In this document: in pieces, positions 39,762-48,086 of the stretch | Layout: each line of letters opens with the position of its first letter | Numbering within the stretch: the first letter of the stretch is position 1 | Source: Nisaea sediminum | GTDB taxonomy: Bacteria; Pseudomonadota; Alphaproteobacteria; Thalassobaculales; Thalassobaculaceae | Assembly: GCF_014904705.1 (NCBI RefSeq) | Contig: NZ_JACZCQ010000015.1 | Span: 1-64,000, forward strand | Reading direction: 5' to 3' | DNA length: 64,000 nt | Position numbers and translations under genes: made by a program | The notes under the pieces: model-generated | Seen by the model: only the letters and a program-made list of their open reading frames with translations | Database searches by the model: none | What the model was told of the DNA's origin: nothing

Positions 39762-41282
39762 TTAGAGGATCTTGAATGCAGGCGCATCCGATGCCGCGGG
39801 AAGAGCACTCGGAAGCGGCCGTGCCTTGTACTGGTTCTTGATACCGTCGATCCAGGCCTTGGAATGTTTCGTCAAACGGAACTTATTGTCCATCGCCCGA
39901 CCTCGCGTGATCAGGATACCGAGATCGGCACCTTCGTAGCGGAAATCGCCAACCCCCTGAATGCGGAGGAAGAATGCCTCCATTTCGCTCTCCACGGCGC
40001 GCCGGTGGTAGTCGAACCTGTTATATTCGACGGTTCCGTCCGGGAGCATTCTCCAGATCCCGCTCTCCGGCGCCTGCGTGATGATATCGACATTGTCGTC
40101 GGTATGCTTGATCACCATCTGGCACCAGCCGTCGATATTGTCCGGATCGGCCCAGCGATTGTTCAATTCCTCGACGTCGAGATCGAAATCGACGCCGGAG
40201 AATTCCAGCAGATGGAAGAGGAAGAGCGGCGCGTCGGCATGCGCGAAGGCCGCGTGGTTGGTCATCGAACTCGCGCCGGTGACGCGCGGGTTGCATTCGC
40301 CGAGATAGATCTCGCCGGTATCCTGGTCGATCAGGAAGTCGAGCTCGAAATAGCCGCGATAGCCTTCCTTGACCAGCTGGTTGCCGAAATCGAAGGTATA
40401 TTTGCGGGCCGCGTCACGGATCTTCTGGTCGAAGGCGCCGGCAAAGATCTCGTTGCCGCACCAACCGCCGCGATAGGGCGTCAGCTCCTTGAAGCCGACC
40501 AGTTCGGTCATCAGCGGGCCGACGATCGTTCCCTTCTTGGTCGCGCAGGCCTCGATCGCGGAGCCGCGGCAAGTGATCCGTTTCATGATCTTGATTTCGC
40601 CCTTGCCCACGATCTCGTGCTCATGGCGGCGGAAATCGGCCTCGGTCTTGATGAAGAAGGTGGTGTGGCCGGAATCGCCGAAAGCGGATTGCAGGACGAG
40701 ATCCTTGCCGATCGGCTTGGCGACGTCCTGCAGATGTTCCCAGCTCTTCACTTCGGAAAGCACGTTGGGCACGCTCGGCACGCCGGCCTTGTTGCCGATC
40801 CGAACCGTCTCGATCTTGTGGTCGATTTTCTCGCGCAGCTTGGCTTTCGGGAACCAGACCTCGATGCCGAGTTGCTTGCAGATCTTCTCGACCCGCTCGT
40901 CGAACATCAGGAACACAGCCTTGGGCTTGCCGCCCTTCGATTTGATGAAATCGATGACTTCCTTGTGCTCGAGCAGGTAGGCGTTGATGTCCTCGATGGA
41001 CTCGAATTCCGGATGCGGCTGTTCGGTGGGAACGAAGGTATTCGGATGCCGCCCATCATAGCAGTCTATATAATTGATATACCGGAAATTTTTACACCAC
41101 TCGTCGATCCCGAGCAGGTTGAAGTTGGTGGCGCTGATAAAGAAGATCGGATCGTCGTTCCGGTGGAAATAGCGCCGGACCTCGGAGATGTTCTTGAGGT
41201 GCTTCTTCGGCGCCTTCGCGCGCGCCGGCTTCTTGGCGGCGGTCTTCACCGCCGTTTTCTTGCTCGTCGTTTTGGTTGCCAT
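39762..41282 (-). CDS. ATP-grasp enzyme (biotin carboxylase-like)
   Basis: A 506-residue protein. A Lys/Ala-rich histone-H1-like N-terminus (KKTAVKTAAKKPARAKAPKK) precedes an ATP-grasp fold: LVLQSAFGDSGHTTFFIKTE is the P-loop, and GYFELDFLIDQDTGEIYLGE with CNPRVTGASSMTN the metal-binding region. The first half (INYIDCYDGRHPNTFVPTE) suggests a pre-ATP-grasp domain. It likely ligates a carboxylate to an amine; the substrate is unknown. ATG 41282 with GGGAG upstream is preferred to the one at 41300. Confidence 0.8.
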   Translation of the reverse strand: MATKTTSKKTAVKTAAKKPARAKAPKKHLKNISEVRRYFHRNDDPIFFISATNFNLLGIDEWCKNFRYINYIDCYDGRHPNTFVPTEQPHPEFESIEDINAYLLEHKEVIDFIKSKGGKPKAVFLMFDERVEKICKQLGIEVWFPKAKLREKIDHKIETVRIGNKAGVPSVPNVLSEVKSWEHLQDVAKPIGKDLVLQSAFGDSGHTTFFIKTEADFRRHEHEIVGKGEIKIMKRITCRGSAIEACATKKGTIVGPLMTELVGFKELTPYRGGWCGNEIFAGAFDQKIRDAARKYTFDFGNQLVKEGYRGYFELDFLIDQDTGEIYLGECNPRVTGASSMTNHAAFAHADAPLFLFHLLEFSGVDFDLDVEELNNRWADPDNIDGWCQMVIKHTDDNVDIITQAPESGIWRMLPDGTVEYNRFDYHRRAVESEMEAFFLRIQGVGDFRYEGADLGILITRGRAMDNKFRLTKHSKAWIDGIKNQYKARPLPSALPAASDAPAFKIL

Positions 41283-41348
41283 TTGATTAGCTCCCTGCAT
41301 CCCTGTTCATGCATTTTGGTTTTGTTGTGCTATGGCGCGTTCGCTGGC

Positions 41349-44090
41349 CTAAAGACGTTTCTCCAGCGCCTCCTCGGTAAACACGCGCAGGCCCAGATCC
41401 GGGCGGTATCCGTGGATTTCCTTGACGTCCAGCTTGCGCAGGAACTCGATGATCTCGGCGCTGAGGACCTGTCCGGGGACGAGGATCGGGAATCCCGGCG
41501 GGTAGGGAATGACGAAGGTCGCGGAGACGACCTCGCGCCCCCCCTTCATGGCGGCATCCAGGGTCCCGTCGGTCAGTCCGAGATACTCACACTCCTCCTC
41601 CGCATAAGCGAGGAAGTAGGCGGACCGCATGTCGCCTTCCGGCGTCGATCCCTCCCTGTCAGGCCGGAAGGCGTCGTGGAACTTCGAGAAATCCGGTAGC
41701 GGCGGCAGGTCGTGGGTCAGCGAATGGATCTTGCGCTCATGCGCCTTCCGCTCCGGACCGTTCATGTCCTCGTACTGCTCTTCGAGATCGTTGGCGATCT
41801 TGACCAGGACCTCGATCAGATAGGCGATCGAGCTCCGCGTCGTGCCGATATTCGTCATGAACAGCACGGTGTTGCGGGAGGTCTTGTTGATCTGGATCCC
41901 GAACTTGTCCATCAGGATCTCGTTCTTGAAACTGTCCCCGTCGAGCCCGGTGCCGCCGACGAAGAGCGTGACCCTGGTCGCGTCGAGACAGAACTCGTCG
42001 CCCGCCCAGGCATCCCAGATCTCGTTCCAGCCACGCTCCGGATCGTAATAGCTCTCGATACCGGATTGCCGGTGTGATGCCGGAACCATGTCGCCGACCG
42101 TCAGCACCTTGAAATGCTTGTTCAGCAGCGGATGCATCCGGATCCGCTGGCGCAGCACCATGGCGAGCTCGACCTGCTTCTGGACCAGCTCGAAACCTTC
42201 CAGTTCCACCTGCCGGCGGCCGACATCGAGAGACGCCAGGATCTGGTAGTTCGGCGAGGTCGAGGTATGGGTCATGTAGGCTTCGTGGAACGGCTCCTCG
42301 ACCTTGGAGCTGAAATCCTGGTCATGCACATGGATCATCGATCCCTGACGCAGGGAGGTCAGCGTCTTGTGCGTGGATTGGGTGGTGTAGACCCTGATGC
42401 GGACCTTGTCCGGGTCGGGGTAGAGATGTTTGGACAGGTGCGCGCCGATATCGTCCGGATCGAGCTTCGAGAGCTGCTTCTGCTTGGTCGCGTATAGCTT
42501 GCGGTACTCGGCCGAGCGGTATTTCTTGCGCAGCGTCTCGGCGGCATGCATGCCGGTGCGTGTCCGGTAGGTCGGCCCAAAGCGGGCAAAACCGAACCAG
42601 GCCTCGTCCCAGAGGAAGACGAGGTCCGGCTTGATCGCCAGACATTCCTCCATGAAGCGCTCGACATTGTAGATGATGCCGTCGAACGTGCAGTTCGTCA
42701 GCAGCAGCATTTTCACCCGGTCCAGCTTGCCGGCCGCGCGAAGCTCCAGCAGGGTCTTCTTGATTTCCCGGAGCGGAACCGCGCCGTACATCGAGTATTG
42801 GTGCAGCGGATAGGAGTCGAGATAGATCACTTCTGCGCCGGTCAGAACCATTCCGTAGTGATGGGACTTGTGGCAGTCGCGGTCGACCAGAACGATGTCG
42901 CCGGGGCGGACGAGCGCCTGGACGACAATCTTGTTGCAAGTCGAGGTCCCGTTGGTCGCGAAGTAAGTTTGGCGTGAACCGAAGGCTCTCGATGCCAGCT
43001 CCTGGGCCTTCTTGATTGGCCCATGCGGCTCAAGCAGAGAATCCAGGCCGCCCGAGGTCGCGGAGGTTTCCGCCATGAAGATGTTCATGCCGTAGAATTC
43101 GCCCATGTCCTTGATCCAGTGGGACTTGACGATCGATTTGCCGCGGGAAATCGGCAGCGCGTGGAACACGCCGGTCGGCTGCTGCGAGTAGTGTTTCAGA
43201 GCAGTAAAGAAGGGCGTCTGGTAGCGCGCGTCGATGCCGCGCAGGATATTGGTGTGCAGCTCCAGGAAATCTTCGCGGTTGTAGAACACCCGGCGGCAGG
43301 CCTCGCCGACCCGCCCGGCGATATCCTCGACCGCCTGATCGGTGACCAGGAAGAGATCGAGTTCCGGTCGGACGCTATGGATCACGTCGGCTAAGACGAC
43401 GCCGTAATCCTGCGGTTCGAGATCGTCGATATCGCCGATCTGCGCCGAGTTCAGGATCCGCTGCAGGACGGGCATGTTGTGGTTGGAGTGCAGGCGGAAG
43501 CCGAAGCGGATCACGACCGACTGGATCGCCTGGTTGAACAGGATGGCGATCAGTGCGTCCTCGAAGCTGTGCACGAAGACCGGCTCGTAGGTGAAGCTGT
43601 CCTCGTCACGGCGCAGGTCGATGAGATCCTGGCGCTGTTGGCGCTGCTGCCCGGGGCTCAGGTCGTCGACGATCAGGACTTCGAAATAGGGCCGGCGGCG
43701 GGCCCGCTCTTCCGGTTCCTCGTCCTCCTCGTCATCCGATGCGGGATCGAGTTGGGCGGAGAGATTGACGTGCTTTCGCCGGTAGCTCTCGCTCATCAGG
43801 GAGCCGACAATCTGCCGGACGAGAGCGAACAGCGTCTCGAAATCCTCCTCCTGGAGCAGGCCCGAGATCTGATTGAAGGCATGGCGCCCCGGGAAGGCGA
43901 AATACTCTTCCATCGGGGCCAGCAGGTGGAGCAGTTCCCCGACCTGCTCGACATCTTTTTCGCGTCCGCGGCCTTCGGCGAGCCGCTGGCAGAGATTCTT
44001 CAGTTTGTTCCAGGTGTCCGCTCGGAACGAGGAAGCGTTGTAGTACTGGCTAAGTGAGTGTTTTGCTGTGACCGCCTTCGCTTTTGCCAT
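41349..44090 (-). CDS. Orn/Lys/Arg decarboxylase-family PLP enzyme
   Basis: A 913-residue fold-I decarboxylase. Residues 1-290 form an N-terminal domain with an acidic insertion (DDEEDEEPEERARR). The PLP core contains YFATNGTSTCNKIVVQALVR, VDRDCHKSHHYGMVLTGAEV, LVFLWDEAWFGFARFGPTYR, and the Lys loop TQSTHKTLTSLRQGSMIHVH. The C-terminal domain ends with FVIPYPPGFPILVPGQVLSA. It would decarboxylate arginine, lysine or ornithine, giving agmatine, cadaverine or putrescine; specificity cannot be told. It neighbours an ATP-grasp and an amidase gene. Confidence 0.88.
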   Translation of the reverse strand: MAKAKAVTAKHSLSQYYNASSFRADTWNKLKNLCQRLAEGRGREKDVEQVGELLHLLAPMEEYFAFPGRHAFNQISGLLQEEDFETLFALVRQIVGSLMSESYRRKHVNLSAQLDPASDDEEDEEPEERARRRPYFEVLIVDDLSPGQQRQQRQDLIDLRRDEDSFTYEPVFVHSFEDALIAILFNQAIQSVVIRFGFRLHSNHNMPVLQRILNSAQIGDIDDLEPQDYGVVLADVIHSVRPELDLFLVTDQAVEDIAGRVGEACRRVFYNREDFLELHTNILRGIDARYQTPFFTALKHYSQQPTGVFHALPISRGKSIVKSHWIKDMGEFYGMNIFMAETSATSGGLDSLLEPHGPIKKAQELASRAFGSRQTYFATNGTSTCNKIVVQALVRPGDIVLVDRDCHKSHHYGMVLTGAEVIYLDSYPLHQYSMYGAVPLREIKKTLLELRAAGKLDRVKMLLLTNCTFDGIIYNVERFMEECLAIKPDLVFLWDEAWFGFARFGPTYRTRTGMHAAETLRKKYRSAEYRKLYATKQKQLSKLDPDDIGAHLSKHLYPDPDKVRIRVYTTQSTHKTLTSLRQGSMIHVHDQDFSSKVEEPFHEAYMTHTSTSPNYQILASLDVGRRQVELEGFELVQKQVELAMVLRQRIRMHPLLNKHFKVLTVGDMVPASHRQSGIESYYDPERGWNEIWDAWAGDEFCLDATRVTLFVGGTGLDGDSFKNEILMDKFGIQINKTSRNTVLFMTNIGTTRSSIAYLIEVLVKIANDLEEQYEDMNGPERKAHERKIHSLTHDLPPLPDFSKFHDAFRPDREGSTPEGDMRSAYFLAYAEEECEYLGLTDGTLDAAMKGGREVVSATFVIPYPPGFPILVPGQVLSAEIIEFLRKLDVKEIHGYRPDLGLRVFTEEALEKRL

Positions 44091-44119
44091 GTGCTATCGG
44101 ACACGATCTGTGCCGCCCC

Positions 44120-45073
44120 TTACTTTGTTAGAGTTTTTAATTCGTTGGCCGGTGGGTATTCATTCTCCTGACCCGGTGCCTCAAAGAAACTGGATGGCGC
44201 GGGCACGCCGATGCCGTCCCGGGTCCCCTGCGCCGGCATCGACAGCGGACCGAGACTATTGAGGTAACGATTGTCGAAATGGTCGGTATAGACCGGGAAA
44301 TTGCTGTTCCGGTCGCGGAAACTTTTCAGGGTCTGTCCGAGACCGCGCAATCCCGTCGCGCGCTGCCGTCTGACCATGTCGAGATCGACCTCGATCGGTA
44401 TGATCTCTTCCTGGCCTGCGGCCTGGTAGATCACGTTTCCCGACGGCCCCACGACGCAGGACCGTCCGGTTCCACCGGCTCCAAGTCCATTGATATCAAA
44501 TACATAACATTGGAACATCGCGGCGGTGGAGCGTGCGATGGACAGCTCGATATCGCGGTCGATGGTCCCGGTCAGCACCGGGTGCAGCAGGACCTCCGCC
44601 CCCATGGAGGCCAGCTGCCGGGTGGTTTCCGGGAACCAGATATCGTAGCAGATCGACAGGCCGAAGCGACCGACGTCCGGAACGTCGAAGACCAGGAACT
44701 GGTCGCCGCCGGTCACGCCGTGCTCATAGGGCGCGAAGGGGAACATCTTCCGGTACCGTCCGACGATTTCCCCGTGCGGGTTGATCACAACGGATTCATT
44801 GTAAAGCCGTTCTCCGTCATGGACGAAGAGCGACCCTGGAATGATCCAGATATTGTGTTCCCGCGCCTTTTCCTGGAAGGACCAGAGCACGGCATCCAGG
44901 TCGGCCGGATGGTTCGAGGGCAGCGGCCCGTACGGCGCAAGCTCGCTGAACAGCAGCATCTGCACCCAAGGGAACCGCGCCATCGCGAGGTCGACCTTGT
45001 GAGTCATCGCAGACACGTTTTCATGTGTCGCGGCAACATGCATCTGGACGCCGGCGATGGCGAACGGTGTCAT
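44120..45073 (-). CDS. Carbon-nitrogen hydrolase (nitrilase superfamily)
   Basis: A 317-residue nitrilase-fold amidase. The catalytic triad is Glu in LLFSELAPYG (~44), Lys in GRYRKMFPFAPYEHG (~109) and Cys in LSICYDIWFPETTRQ (~142). The C-terminal ~60 residues (NSNFPVYTDHFDNRYLNSLG) are unlike typical N-carbamoylputrescine amidases. Given the decarboxylase and GABA-type aminotransferase on either side, it may hydrolyse an amide or carbamoyl intermediate of polyamine-like metabolism. Confidence 0.85.
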   Translation of the reverse strand: MTPFAIAGVQMHVAATHENVSAMTHKVDLAMARFPWVQMLLFSELAPYGPLPSNHPADLDAVLWSFQEKAREHNIWIIPGSLFVHDGERLYNESVVINPHGEIVGRYRKMFPFAPYEHGVTGGDQFLVFDVPDVGRFGLSICYDIWFPETTRQLASMGAEVLLHPVLTGTIDRDIELSIARSTAAMFQCYVFDINGLGAGGTGRSCVVGPSGNVIYQAAGQEEIIPIEVDLDMVRRQRATGLRGLGQTLKSFRDRNSNFPVYTDHFDNRYLNSLGPLSMPAQGTRDGIGVPAPSSFFEAPGQENEYPPANELKTLTK

Positions 45074-45180
45074 ATGTCCAAGCTCCGGCTTTTAATTAAA
45101 ATCGAGCATTTACCAGCAGTGGTTTCATGGCAACGGATTCTCCTCACCATAGTCCATGCCGTCGGAAAGCCGGACCGCCG

Positions 45181-46485
45181 CTATTCGGCGGCGGCACGAC
45201 CCGCCGACAGCTCGGTGAGGGACTTCTCGATCATGTCCATACCCTCGTCGATCAGCCTGTCTTCCGCGGTTAGCGGAACCAGAATGCGGATCGTGTTGCC
45301 GTAGACTCCGCAGGACAGCAGAACGAGTCCGTTGTCGAGCGCACGGGCGCAGAGCGCCTTCGCGGCATCCGCGTCCGGCTCGTTGCCACCCCGCGATTTC
45401 ACCAGCTCGAACGCGATCATCCCGCCGAGATTGCGGATATCTCCGATCGGGAGCACGTCATTGCGCTCGGCAATGCGATTGATCCGCCCGGTGATGCGCT
45501 TGCCGATCTCGGTGCTGCGTTCCAGCAATTTGCCTTTTTCGATGGCCTCGAGAACGCCGAGCGCCGCGGCGCAGCCGACCGGGCTGCCGCCGTAAGTGCC
45601 GCCGAGACCGCCGGGCTCCGGCGCATCCATGATTTCGGCCTTGCCGATCACGCCCGCGAGCGGGAAGCCGCCGGCGAGGCTCTTCGCGGTGGTGATCAGG
45701 TCAGGCTCGACGCCGGAATGCTCGATCGCGAAGAGCTTGCCGGTCCGCCCGAACCCGGTCTGGATCTCGTCGGCGATCAGGACGATGCCATGGGCGTCGC
45801 ACACCTCGCGCAACCGCTGGATCAGTTCCTTCGGCGCGATGTAGAAGCCGCCTTCGCCCTGCACCGGCTCGATAATGATGGCCGCGACGCGCGACGGATC
45901 GATGTCCGCCTTGAAGAGGCGGTCCATCGCATCGAAGGTGTCCTCGACGGTGACGCCGTGCGGCGGCATCGGGAACGGCAGGTGATAGATCTCGCCCGGG
46001 AAGGGACCGAACCCCTTCTTGTAGGGAACGACCTTGCCGGTCAGGCCCATGGTCATGTGGGTCCGGCCGTGAAAGCCGCCGCTGAAGGCGATCACGCCCG
46101 GGCGTCCGGTATGGGCGCGGGCGATCTTGACCGCGTTCTCCACGGCTTCCGCACCGGTCGTCACGAAGAGCGTCTTCTTCGGGCTTTTGCCGGGAGCGAG
46201 TTCGTTGAGACGCTCCGCCAACTCGACATAGGCGGTGTAGGGAACGACCTGGTAGCAAGTGTGCGTAAAGCGGGCGAGCTGCTCGTTTACCCGCTCCATG
46301 ACGATGGGGTTGCGGTGGCCCGTGTTGAGCACGGCGATGCCACCCGCAAAATCGATGAAGCGTCGACCTTCAACGTCCCAGATTTCGGCGTTTTCGGCAC
46401 GGTCGGCATAAATCGCCGTCCCGACGCCGACGCCACGCGGTGTTGCGGCGATCCGGCGATCGTTGAGAGACTTGTTGCTGGTCAT
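45181..46485 (-). CDS. gabT: 4-aminobutyrate-type aminotransferase (class III)
   Basis: A 434-residue class-III PLP aminotransferase, close to GabT. GGIAVLNTGHRNPIVMERVN and FVTTGAEAVENAVKIARAHT are PLP-pocket blocks. ADEIQTGFGRTGKLFAIEHS holds the Asp contacting PLP, TTAKSLAGGFPLAG the Schiff-base Lys. Full length for the family. It converts GABA (or a related omega-amino acid) to the semialdehyde. The cluster context fits polyamine or GABA catabolism. Confidence 0.88.
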   Translation of the reverse strand: MTSNKSLNDRRIAATPRGVGVGTAIYADRAENAEIWDVEGRRFIDFAGGIAVLNTGHRNPIVMERVNEQLARFTHTCYQVVPYTAYVELAERLNELAPGKSPKKTLFVTTGAEAVENAVKIARAHTGRPGVIAFSGGFHGRTHMTMGLTGKVVPYKKGFGPFPGEIYHLPFPMPPHGVTVEDTFDAMDRLFKADIDPSRVAAIIIEPVQGEGGFYIAPKELIQRLREVCDAHGIVLIADEIQTGFGRTGKLFAIEHSGVEPDLITTAKSLAGGFPLAGVIGKAEIMDAPEPGGLGGTYGGSPVGCAAALGVLEAIEKGKLLERSTEIGKRITGRINRIAERNDVLPIGDIRNLGGMIAFELVKSRGGNEPDADAAKALCARALDNGLVLLSCGVYGNTIRILVPLTAEDRLIDEGMDMIEKSLTELSAGRAAAE

Positions 46486-46567
46486 GGTCGTTCTCCTGGA
46501 TGAAGAAACTCGGTAATTTTCGATGTCCGGCGGTGCGCACTCCGCGCATGCCGGATGCTTTTTTGGA

Positions 46568-47134
46568 TCAGGCGGCCTGCGTATCCGCCCCGAGGGCCTG
46601 AGGCTGCTGGGTCATCACCTGCTCGAACGTCTGATCGACGTTGTCGGCGCGCGGTTCGTGGACGGAAAAACCGGTCGTCTGCGAAGTCTTCTCCACGGAA
46701 CCGGAGGCCGGAATCTGCGCGATCCGGCGCGACACGCTCCACACGTGGCCGAACGGATCGATGAGCTTACCATAACGCTCGCCCCAGGGCATATCGGCCA
46801 ACGGGACGAGAATCCCGGAGCCAGCGGCGACCGCCCGCTGCCAGATCTCGTCCGCATCGGCGAGATAGAGATGCATGCCGACGGCGGTGCCGCCGAAGCC
46901 GAGCGGGGAGAAGATGCCGAAGGCAGGCATTTCGTCCATCACCCGGATGACGGAAGTGCCGATCTTCAGTTCGGCCTGCAGCACGAGGCCGGTATCCTCG
47001 GCGACGGTGCGGGACAGCACGATCGCGCCGAGGACGTCTTCGTAGTAGGCGAGCGCGGCTTGCGCGTTGCGCACGACGAGCTGGGGCGTAACGGTCCGGT
47101 AGCCTTTGGGGATCGGGGCAACTTTCCTGGTCAT
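46568..47134 (-). CDS. VOC (glyoxalase/bleomycin-resistance-like) protein
   Basis: A 188-residue VOC protein. YRTVTPQLVVRNAQAALAYY begins the first beta-alpha-beta-beta-beta module and ERYGKLIDPFGHVWSVSRRI ends the second. The C-terminal ~40 residues are unstructured. PhnB-like members of this family are not enzymes with a known reaction. ATG 47134 is chosen from the family start; an open frame extends to 47248. Confidence 0.8.
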   Translation of the reverse strand: MTRKVAPIPKGYRTVTPQLVVRNAQAALAYYEDVLGAIVLSRTVAEDTGLVLQAELKIGTSVIRVMDEMPAFGIFSPLGFGGTAVGMHLYLADADEIWQRAVAAGSGILVPLADMPWGERYGKLIDPFGHVWSVSRRIAQIPASGSVEKTSQTTGFSVHEPRADNVDQTFEQVMTQQPQALGADTQAA

Positions 47135-47275
47135 GAGTCTGATCCTGTTTCGAGAGGGGGGATTGATTTGTCGGCGCCGCCGGGCGCCGTACGCTCTGCC
47201 GCAATTGATCTCGGTGAAAAAATGCGTGGCATCAATCCTCGACACCATTTATCATGATGTACAACATGGCGAATG

Positions 47276-47737
47276 ATGTGGCCGGATAAATCGAAAGTCA
47301 ACACTATGCTTCAAGATGTCGCTCTCGGTGTAACGACCACGATCACCCAGGCGGATATCCCCGTCCTGCGGGCAGAAGGTCGCCTCGGCGAATATGCCGT
47401 CGTTTACCGTGCCTATCGCCAGCAACAGGGCGGTGGCTTCGGCGATCAGTCCAAGCACCCGTTCGCCTGGGGCGTTCTGGTCTATGTCGACACCCAACTA
47501 GCCCGGGTTTACAGCGCGCGCGGCCTTCCGAGGGAGTGGACCGACCTCACTCGCCTCGAGAAATGGATGCGCGAACAAGGTTTCTGGTACTGGTGGATGC
47601 GCAACGACCTTGAGCCCTTGTCCCTGGGGTCGGGTGAAGACGAGGACGAAGCGGAAGATGCATCCGCGGCCGACGCACCGCCGGAACCGCTTCCGGGCGA
47701 TCTCGGCCATCCGCCGGCGATGGGAGAAACAGCTTAG
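47276..47737 (+). CDS. Hypothetical protein
   Basis: About 153 residues (142 from the ATG at 47309). A compact domain (YAVVYRAYRQQQGGGFGDQS, then WGVLVYVDTQLARVYSARGL) is followed by FWYWWMRNDLEPLSLGSGED and an acidic, disordered tail. No family recognised. It is divergent from the VOC gene, with ~140 bases between them. Confidence 0.6.
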   Translation: MWPDKSKVNTMLQDVALGVTTTITQADIPVLRAEGRLGEYAVVYRAYRQQQGGGFGDQSKHPFAWGVLVYVDTQLARVYSARGLPREWTDLTRLEKWMREQGFWYWWMRNDLEPLSLGSGEDEDEAEDASAADAPPEPLPGDLGHPPAMGETA

Positions 47738-48086
47738 GCTGGTCCCGGAACTTCTTCAGTCAACCGCAAACCTGTCGGCAATAATCGCTTTCGATCGGTT
47801 GTGGCGCGGTTCGGATCCGGCGGCGGTCGGTAACCGAGCTTCTCCCTATCGTGCGGCTTCGCCCAGATTCAGCGGCAAACGCTATCCCGCGTCGAAATCC
47901 CTCGCTTTGCCTGTCAAAGACATTACGATTTTCGCAACCATGCATATGGTTGGGAAAAAATCGGCTCGACAGGCCCGGGCGCACTGGTGCCGGGAATACC
48001 GGTCGGTAAGATGGTGGGACGGCCGCTTCGGAGGAACAAGACCGGGCCGGTTCCGTCCATCGTCGTGAGTGTGCCTGAGGGAAAAT
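47738..48086. other. Intergenic region without recognised gene
   Basis: The 349 bases between the hypothetical gene and the DUF2126 gene show no protein-like frame. A 7-bp hairpin CAACCAT-GCAT-ATGGTTG lies near 47937-47954, in a locally AT-rich stretch, and may be a terminator or operator. Confidence 0.35.
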
